18,431 nucleotides of DNA from NCBI GenBank assembly GCA_045632265.1, contig JAZQWG010000010.1, forward strand, positions 1-18,431, read 5' to 3'. The notes below the pieces were generated by a model. The model did not search any database. It was not told the DNA's origin and saw only the letters and a list, made by a program, of their open reading frames with translations. Shown piece by piece: positions 15,122 through 18,431 of this stretch. Source of the DNA: Scatosoma sp045632265. GTDB lineage: Bacteria > Bacillota > Clostridia > Christensenellales > Borkfalkiaceae. The position numbers and the translations under genes were made by a program. Position 1 is the first letter of the stretch. Each line of letters starts with the position of its first letter.

Positions 15122-16414
15122 TTATTGACCGAGCATCTTGGGCGGTTTATATTTTATCTTTTTGCCGTTTTTAGAAAGTTCGTCTTGAAGCGCCTTTTCA
15201 CGTTCGTCAAATTGCTTATTATATTCAACGTAGCGTGCTTCGTCTTTATGTTCTTGTACGTACGCTTCGCTGTCTTGCGCAATCGCTTCCTTGCTTTCGC
15301 GAAGGCGTTGCAAGTCTTCACGGTTGAAGGACGTGGGCAAATCGTAAACTTCGAGTTCGTCGTCGATAGGTTTTACAGGACGGCCAACCAAACGGGATCT
15401 ACCATAAGAAAGAAGCGTCTTTTGATATTCTTTCGCAGCTTGGCTATCCCCGCCAGCAAGCGAAGACGTGCCGTCTTTGTTGTAGATACCTCTACCCACT
15501 TTCGCGCCTTCGATTTTCGGGTTGATATATTTATCGAAAATCCATTGCGCAAAGTCAAGCCAAACAAGCAAGACGTATGCAAGACCGAAAAGAAGCACCA
15601 TGAAGATACCCATAATCATGAAGAAGCTTCCAAAGAGCAAGAGCACGAAAGGAATTGCCGCAAGCGCAATGAAGAAAATCGTTTGAGGCAAGCTGCCAAG
15701 CGTAAGCAAGAAGGAATTTCTAAGCATGCCAAAGAATTTCATCTTATAGTTTACGCCAAGCGCAATCATCCAAAAATACATCATGCCCGCAACGATGATC
15801 AAGATATAACTCGTCACTTTGGACACAACCATCCACGACTTTTGCGCTTTTTCTACGCCAGCGGAAGCAATGGTGAAATCTGCCAAAGAGATAAGCATAC
15901 CGCAAGCGGAAAAGATTACCACGAAGAAAAGCGTAGCTTGCAGTGCGTTTTTGTAGTTGAGTTTAATCCCGCGCCAAAAATCGTTTGCAACAAAGATGCC
16001 TTCCGTCCATACCATATTACGTACGACGTACATACCGCCCGAAAGACCGATCGATGCGATAAAGGAAGAAATCAAAAGCCCGAGATAGAAAATCATGTTG
16101 TTAGACAATGCAAGAGATTCCGCCAAGCCTTGTTGTACGGGATAGAAAGGATAGCCCGCGCCAAGGTTTGCCCCAAAGGGATAAATTTGACCTTGCATAT
16201 TTTTCATAAGCACCATAATTACGATAAGCGCAATCATAGGAAGGAAGAAAATAAGCGTCAATAAGTTCGCTTTTACAATCTTCCAAAAGTTGCCTTTGAA
16301 AATATCCCAAAACAGTTGCCAACGGTTGGTGGGCAACGTGCTTCTTGCATATTCTTCACTTCTTTCTTTGCCTTCAAGAAGTCGGGTGATAAGCCCTTTC
16401 TTTTGCTGTGCCAT
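15122..16414 (-). CDS. Polytopic membrane protein, YesL/DUF624-like
   Basis: A 430-residue membrane protein, first gene of the five-gene operon. A charged N-terminus (about 1-30) is followed by RWQLFWDIFKGNFWKIVKAN, which resembles the start of YesL/DUF624 proteins, then about six hydrophobic helices between residues 45 and 300. A long charged, probably cytoplasmic tail (about 310-430) is rich in Glu, Lys and Arg, with a likely coiled region (NREDLQRLRESKEAIAQDSE). The frame is open to 16471, but GGAGA (16426-16422) 7 bases before the ATG at 16414 decides the start. YesL relatives often neighbour sugar-uptake genes, but there are none here, so I assign no function. Family assignment is moderate; the membrane topology is clear. 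Confidence 0.8.
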   Translation of the reverse strand: MAQQKKGLITRLLEGKERSEEYARSTLPTNRWQLFWDIFKGNFWKIVKANLLTLIFFLPMIALIVIMVLMKNMQGQIYPFGANLGAGYPFYPVQQGLAESLALSNNMIFYLGLLISSFIASIGLSGGMYVVRNMVWTEGIFVANDFWRGIKLNYKNALQATLFFVVIFSACGMLISLADFTIASAGVEKAQKSWMVVSKVTSYILIIVAGMMYFWMIALGVNYKMKFFGMLRNSFLLTLGSLPQTIFFIALAAIPFVLLLFGSFFMIMGIFMVLLFGLAYVLLVWLDFAQWIFDKYINPKIEGAKVGRGIYNKDGTSSLAGGDSQAAKEYQKTLLSYGRSRLVGRPVKPIDDELEVYDLPTSFNREDLQRLRESKEAIAQDSEAYVQEHKDEARYVEYNKQFDEREKALQDELSKNGKKIKYKPPKMLGQ

Positions 16415-16442
16415 GAACGTTCTCCAAAATACATATTTGCGC

Positions 16443-16458
16443 GCGGACGTACGTCCGC
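16443..16458. repeat. 16-base perfect palindrome in the operon leader
   Basis: GCGGACGTACGTCCGC is its own reverse complement. It lies between the predicted transcription start (about 16468) and the ribosome binding site (16426-16422) of the membrane protein gene. As DNA it could be an operator for a dimeric repressor; as RNA it could fold into a 6 bp hairpin. No U-run follows. Confidence 0.6.
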
Positions 16459-16474
16459 ATATTCTCACCACTAT

Positions 16475-16503
16475 ATTGTACTACATATTTGTGATTATTT
16501 CAA
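16475..16503 (-). promoter_or_regulatory. Sigma-A promoter of the five-gene operon
   Basis: TTGAAA (16503-16498), 17-base spacer, TACAAT (16480-16475). Start near 16468. It is the only clear promoter for the membrane protein, methyltransferase, hslO, TPR and HEAT-like genes. Confidence 0.82.
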
Positions 16504-16552
16504 GGATTTTTAGAAAAAATTTCAAATAAAATTTACAATGCGTGAAAAATCT

Positions 16553-16581
16553 TTGACATTTGCTTTCGTATGTGTTAAAAT
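16553..16581 (+). promoter_or_regulatory. Sigma-A promoter of the lysine operon
   Basis: TTGACA (16553-16558), 17-base spacer, TAAAAT (16576-16581). Start near 16588, exactly where the riboswitch begins. Confidence 0.88.
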
Positions 16582-16587
16582 AAACTT

Positions 16588-16763
16588 GCTAAATAGAGGA
16601 GCGGATGAACATCAGTACTTTTTCGCAAGCAATTTGGGACGAAATTGCGCCATAGCAAAAAAGGAAAGGGTATCTCCGCCGAAGCGAATTTTACGTCCCC
16701 CTTTTCGCTGGGCATGCGGGAGAATACCCGTATGACTGTCACCGTCCGTGAAGAGCTATTTGC
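16588..16763 (+). promoter_or_regulatory. Lysine riboswitch aptamer (L box)
   Basis: The conserved L-box pieces occur in order: TAGAGGAGCGGA (16594-16605), CAGTA (16613-16617), GGAAAGGG (16662-16669), CGCCGAAGCGAA (16677-16688), CTGGGCATG (16708-16716), GACTGTCACCGTCCGTG (16734-16750) and AGAGCTATTTGC. P1 is formed by AAATAG (16591-16596) with CTATTT (16756-16761). The length of about 175 bases fits a five-helix aptamer. Lysine binding would lower expression of asd and dapA. Confidence 0.95.
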
Positions 16764-16768
16764 ATTAA

Positions 16769-16842
16769 GGATATCCCGAAAATTACGGGCTTTTCTCTTT
16801 GCTTTTCAAAGGACGGGATATTTCCCCGTCCTTTTATTTTTT
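16769..16842 (+). terminator. Riboswitch terminator with competing antiterminator
   Basis: Terminator: AAAGGACGGG (16808-16817) pairs with CCCGTCCTTT (16825-16834) and is followed by a T-rich run to 16842. Antiterminator: ATATCCCG (16771-16778) pairs with CGGGATAT (16814-16821), extendable by two G-U pairs, and takes away the inner half of the terminator's 5' arm. A third option, CCCG (16775-16778) with CGGG (16786-16789), would free the terminator. This is the expression platform for an off-type switch. Confidence 0.92.
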
Positions 16843-16881
16843 AATTTCAAAAAACTTTTTTTACACAAGGAGATATTTATT

Positions 16882-17961
16882 ATGAAGCAGTTCAACGTTG
16901 GCGTAATCGGCGCTACGGGTATGGTAGGACAAAGATTTTTGCGTCTTTTGGAAAATCACCCTTGGTTCAATGTGAAAGTATTGGCGGCGTCCGCACGTTC
17001 CGCAGGTAAAACGTATGCGGAAGCAGTGGGCAACAAATGGGCGTTTGAAACCCCTATGACTGAAAAATATAAAGCAATGAAAATTCTTGATGCGGAAGCG
17101 GATATGGACGAAATTGCTTCTTCCGTTGACTTCGTTTTCTGCGCAGTAAACATGGACAAAGCGAAAATCCGCGCCCTCGAAGAAGCGTATGCAAAGAAGG
17201 AAGTTCCCGTCGTTTCCAACAACTCGGCGCACCGTTTCACCTCCGACGTGCCTATGGTTATCCCCGAAATCAACGACAATCATTTGGAAGTTATCGCAGC
17301 ACAAAAGGCAAGACTTGGCACGAAGCGTGGCTTTATTGCCGTTAAGTCCAACTGTTCCCTTCAATCGTACGTGCCCCTTTTGCACCCCTTGAAGGCGTTT
17401 GGCATTAAGCAAGCTGCCGTTTGCACCTATCAAGCTATTTCCGGCGCAGGCAAGACGTTTGCAACCATGCCCGAAATTTTGGATAACGTTATCCCCTATA
17501 TCGGCGGCGAAGAAGAAAAGTGCGAAAAAGAACCGCTTAAAATTTGGGGCGAAGTGGTAAACGGCGAAATCGTTTCCGCAAGCGCACCCGTTATCACGGC
17601 GCAATGCTTGCGCGTGCCCGTTTCCGACGGACATACGGCGGCGGTGTTCGTAAGCTTTGATAAAAAGCCCACGAAGGAAGAAATTCTTTCCGCTTGGGCA
17701 AGCTTTAAGGGCGTTCCTCAAGACTTAGCGCTCCCTTCCGCACCCCAACAATTCATCCGCTATTTTGAAGAAGACAATCGTCCCCAAGCAAAGCTTGATA
17801 GAATGGAAGGCAACGGCATGAGCGTGACGGTTGGCAGACTTCGCGAGGACGTAGTATTCGATTACAAGTTCGTCGGTCTTTCCCACAACACTCTTCGTGG
17901 TGCTGCGGGCGGCGCAGTTCTCCTTGCGGAACTTTTGGCGGCAAAGGGCTATTTCGACTAA
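16882..17961 (+). CDS. asd: Aspartate-semialdehyde dehydrogenase, archaeal/fungal type
   Basis: Converts aspartyl-4-phosphate to aspartate semialdehyde with NADPH, the branch-point step to lysine, diaminopimelate, threonine and methionine. The 359-residue protein has the nucleotide-binding loop GATGMVG at residues 10-16, catalytic Cys158 in SNCSLQSY, Arg244 and His251 in RVPVSDGHTAAV, and RGAAGGAVLLAE near the end. Segments such as LAASARSAGKTY, SDVPMVIPEIN, ISGAGKTF, LDNVIPYIGGEEEK and RPQAKLDRMEGNGMSV match the archaeal/fungal subtype rather than the usual bacterial one. The frame is open upstream through the riboswitch to 16645, but AAGGAGA (16867-16873) with 8-base spacing selects the ATG at 16882. 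It is the first gene after the lysine riboswitch, with dapA next. Confidence 0.97.
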   Translation: MKQFNVGVIGATGMVGQRFLRLLENHPWFNVKVLAASARSAGKTYAEAVGNKWAFETPMTEKYKAMKILDAEADMDEIASSVDFVFCAVNMDKAKIRALEEAYAKKEVPVVSNNSAHRFTSDVPMVIPEINDNHLEVIAAQKARLGTKRGFIAVKSNCSLQSYVPLLHPLKAFGIKQAAVCTYQAISGAGKTFATMPEILDNVIPYIGGEEEKCEKEPLKIWGEVVNGEIVSASAPVITAQCLRVPVSDGHTAAVFVSFDKKPTKEEILSAWASFKGVPQDLALPSAPQQFIRYFEEDNRPQAKLDRMEGNGMSVTVGRLREDVVFDYKFVGLSHNTLRGAAGGAVLLAELLAAKGYFD

Positions 17962-17970
17962 ACACAAAAA

Positions 17971-17984
17971 TCCCCTTTCGGGGA
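17971..17984. other. Short hairpin between asd and dapA
   Basis: TCCCC (17971-17975) pairs with GGGGA (17980-17984) around TTTC. On the plus strand no U-run follows, so asd-to-dapA read-through is expected. It could stabilise the upstream mRNA or act as a weak terminator for minus-strand transcripts, where it is followed by TTTTTG. Confidence 0.5.
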
Positions 17985-18013
17985 ATATACTAATCACGGG
18001 AGAGTGAAACATT

Positions 18014-18431
18014 ATGAAAGGATTTTTCAGCGGTAGCGCAACGGCGATTATCACCCCTTTTGGTGAAAACGGCGTAAATTATGAAGTATTTGGGCAACTT
18101 ATCGAATACCAAATTGAAAACGGCACGGATGCAATCGTTTTCCTTGGTACGACGGGCGAACCTTCGACGATGAGCTTTGAAGAAGAACACGTTTTGATGG
18201 AATACGCTGTAAAGAAAGTGAACGGCAGAGCGAAAGTTATCTTCGGTTGCGGTAGCAACAACACCGCAGACGCAGTTATGACGGCGCAAAAAGCGGAAAG
18301 CTATGGTGCGGACGGCTTGCTTGCCGTAACCCCCTATTACAACAAATGCACGCAAAACGGCTTGGTTGCTTATTATAAGGCGATTTGCGAATCGGTTTCT
18401 ATCCCCGTCATCGCTTACAACGTTCCTGGCA
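18014..18431 (+). CDS. dapA: 4-hydroxy-tetrahydrodipicolinate synthase (partial, 3' end outside)
   Basis: Condenses pyruvate with aspartate semialdehyde, the first step committed to diaminopimelate and lysine; diaminopimelate feeds peptidoglycan, and dipicolinate in spores. The first 139 residues are present. They show the (beta/alpha)8 start GSATAIITPF, GTTGEPST at 45-52 (Thr46/Thr47), TPYYNK with Tyr109, and IAYNVPG with Tyr135, the residues matching catalytic Thr44, Thr45, Tyr107 and Tyr133 of the Escherichia coli enzyme. The Schiff-base lysine lies beyond the window. GGGAGAG (17998-18004) is 9 bases before the ATG at 18014. It uses the product of asd directly and shares the riboswitch-controlled transcript. 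Confidence 0.96.
   Translation, partial: MKGFFSGSATAIITPFGENGVNYEVFGQLIEYQIENGTDAIVFLGTTGEPSTMSFEEEHVLMEYAVKKVNGRAKVIFGCGSNNTADAVMTAQKAESYGADGLLAVTPYYNKCTQNGLVAYYKAICESVSIPVIAYNVPG

Noticed and set aside
15101..16264. 387-codon plus-strand frame antisense to the membrane protein gene
   Set aside because: Antisense of a gene with clear helices, ribosome binding site and operon context; product is Lys/His/Arg-rich and unlike any protein family.
16645..16881. 79-codon N-terminal extension of asd
   Set aside because: It would translate the lysine riboswitch and its terminator; the ribosome binding site and family alignment place the start at 16882.
17971..17984. asd terminator
   Set aside because: Stem of only 5 bp and no T-run on the plus strand; dapA lies close behind in the same pathway, so read-through is more likely.

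Overview
The window comes from a low-to-moderate GC, endospore-forming member of the Firmicutes, most likely class Clostridia. The evidence is spoIVA and a ytxC-like gene, a T-box leader on thrS, a lysine riboswitch on asd, strong sigma-A promoters (TTGACA-17-TATAAT type) and GGAGG ribosome binding sites. It reads as core chromosome: I see no insertion sequence, phage gene, CRISPR array, tRNA or rRNA. Coordinates below use starts chosen by ribosome binding site or promoter, so several genes are shorter than their longest open frame.

Left part (1-6340): infC, thrS and a ytxC-like gene lie on the minus strand, in the order ytxC, thrS, infC. This matches a known arrangement in Firmicutes. thrS has its own promoter and a complete T-box leader with an ACC (Thr) specifier. 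infC has its own promoter, an L20-leader-type attenuator and an AUU start codon. leuS diverges on the plus strand from a strong promoter and, unlike thrS, has no T-box.

Middle (6340-9160): a MATE transporter (minus) and a small PH-like membrane protein (plus) diverge from a 144-base gap. Both start codons sit almost exactly where transcription should begin, so both mRNAs look leaderless. A small Ig-like lipoprotein gene follows on the minus strand.

Sporulation and five-gene operon (9155-16503, minus strand): one promoter at about 16.5 kb precedes a membrane protein (YesL/DUF624-like), a methyltransferase, hslO (Hsp33), a TPR protein and a HEAT-like protein. These are tightly packed or overlapping and end in a terminator. 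spoIVA follows with a probable sigma-E promoter embedded in that terminator. Behind it is an unannotated 52-residue gene with its own ribosome binding site, a sigma-G-like promoter and a terminator.

Right end (16553-18431, plus strand): a promoter, a lysine riboswitch with a clear terminator/antiterminator pair, an archaeal/fungal-type aspartate-semialdehyde dehydrogenase (asd), and dapA, which runs off the window. Together these form a lysine/diaminopimelate operon under lysine control.

I found no clearly new large system. The most interesting items are the sigma-G-like 52-residue gene behind spoIVA, the divergent leaderless pair, and the nested regulation of infC.
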